A model generated the notes under the pieces. The model ran no database searches, was not told the DNA's origin, and was given only the letters and a program-made list of their open reading frames with translations. A DNA stretch of 64,000 bases from Aquisalinus luteolus (lineage in GTDB: Bacteria > Pseudomonadota > Alphaproteobacteria > Caulobacterales > Parvularculaceae), in the NCBI RefSeq assembly GCF_009712425.2, contig NZ_VCJR02000001.1, positions 996,001 to 1,060,000 on the forward strand, read 5' to 3'. Positions 63,353 through 64,000 of this stretch are shown here, piece by piece. The position numbers were made by a program, and so were the translations under genes. Every line of letters begins with the position of its first letter. Within the stretch, counting starts at the first letter, position 1.

Positions 63353-63907
63353 TTAGTCCTCCGCGATGGCTGCCCCGGCAGCGTCGTCTGGATTGAGCGT
63401 GCCTTCGAAGGGGGGGACGGGGCGGCTCGCCGCCTCGCTTTCCGTCGATGCCGGTCCATTTTCCGCGATGTCGGAAATCAGCCATTCCATTTCCTTGATC
63501 TCGCGGCGCTGCGCCGTGATGATCTCGTCGGCAAGCTCGCGCACACGGACATCGTCGATGCCGGCGCGTTCACTTGTCATGATGGCAATGGAGTGGTGGG
63601 GGATCATCGCTTTCATGTAGGACCGGTCGTCGACAGTGCTCTGGCTGCGCACCAGCCAGAGGGCCAGGACGAACACGACCGCAGCGCCAATGAAAATGCC
63701 GAAATTGATCCGGCTGTCCTTGTACATGTTGAGCATGAAGCTCAGCATCACGACGGCCATCGCGGCGCCCATGATGAAGGCCATGGAGAAGCGCGTTTCG
63801 CTCCAGCGAACATGCTCCCACGCATAGGTGTTGAGGTACATCAGTCCAAACATCACGATCACCGATGTGATGATCATTGCTCCAAACCGCCAATAACTGT
63901 TCTTCAT
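63353..63907 (-). CDS. Membrane-anchored DUF305 protein, second copy
   Basis: 184 residues and closely similar to the protein at 24806-25360. Three membrane helices are followed by MKAMIPHHSIAIMTSE and REIKEMEWLISDIAENG. The start at 63907 (KNSYWRFG) matches the paralogue. GGAGG lies about 13 bases upstream, so the start could be a few codons earlier. A CsoR-like repeat lies 24 bases upstream. Confidence 0.84.
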   Translation of the reverse strand: MKNSYWRFGAMIITSVIVMFGLMYLNTYAWEHVRWSETRFSMAFIMGAAMAVVMLSFMLNMYKDSRINFGIFIGAAVVFVLALWLVRSQSTVDDRSYMKAMIPHHSIAIMTSERAGIDDVRVRELADEIITAQRREIKEMEWLISDIAENGPASTESEAASRPVPPFEGTLNPDDAAGAAIAED

Positions 63908-63930
63908 ATCCACTTTCAACATCCTCCTTA

Positions 63931-63947
63931 TACAGTGGTGGGGTATT
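63931..63947. promoter_or_regulatory. CsoR-like operator upstream of the second DUF305 gene
   Basis: On the minus strand it reads ATACCCCACCACTGTAT, with ATAC/GTAT ends and the ATACCCC core shared with other sites here. The inner symmetry is weaker than in the others. Confidence 0.5.
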
Positions 63948-64000
63948 TCCACGACTAACGGAGAAGTGTGTGAACAGGTTCCGAGTTAATCCGATTTTTG

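Overview
The window reads as an alphaproteobacterial chromosome segment, most like Sphingomonadales or Caulobacterales-type marine bacteria. The reasons are a lasso-peptide cluster with a dedicated isopeptidase and TonB receptor, a luxR-luxI-phytanoyl dioxygenase cluster, an imuA-imuB-dnaE2 mutasome, and a trb conjugation module with DUF2274/DUF736 partners. Most genes are G+C-rich. Two stretches look A+T-richer by eye: the hydrolase block near 11.1-17.8 kb and the Gabija-like pair near 42-44.8 kb. No rRNA, tRNA or CRISPR array was recognised.

Layout. 1-6.8 kb: lasso-peptide locus, with a TonB receptor 3' end, an isopeptidase, then on the opposite strand cyclase, peptidase, a 48-residue precursor and a GntR regulator. 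7.0-10.4 kb: LuxR, a lux-box-like palindrome, LuxI, a PhyH dioxygenase and an AraC regulator. 10.5-11.1 kb: HipB-like protein and truncated HipA. 11.1-17.8 kb: secreted hydrolases, cupin, CMD protein and a divergent LysR; the first esterase is frameshifted in a C9 tract. 18.1-24.0 kb: dnaE2, imuB, imuA and a divergent SRAP protein. 24.0-29.0 kb: copper locus 1 (Grx-MauE, DUF305, CopB, CopA, a small Cys/His protein, divergent CsoR). 29.2-45.2 kb: debris of a conjugative element (traG, CopG; trbB, trbC, trbD, a broken trbE, a trbI tail, DUF2274, DUF736, a serine-recombinase fragment) with cargo: a frameshifted nucleotidyltransferase, a TacA/TacT-like toxin-antitoxin pair, a glutaredoxin-AhpD fusion and a Gabija-like anti-phage pair. 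45.2-50.7 kb: RND and CDF metal-efflux remnants followed by a mer operon and YnfA. 50.7-58.9 kb: cus copper/silver efflux operon. 58.9-64.0 kb: CsoR fragment, a large epimerase-SPW-VKOR fusion, a P-type ATPase tail, a second CsoR, a broken MBL-rhodanese gene and a second DUF305 protein.

How the parts fit. Five ATAC...GTAT inverted repeats lie upstream of the copper loci and csoR genes, which suggests one CsoR-type regulon spread over about 40 kb. The mer operon has its own MerR-type promoter with a 19-bp spacer. The lasso locus has what is needed to make, re-import and open a lasso peptide. The quorum-sensing genes next door have an apparent self-activation site. Many partial genes with sharp junctions show repeated deletion and insertion, especially from 29 to 49 kb and 58 to 63 kb.
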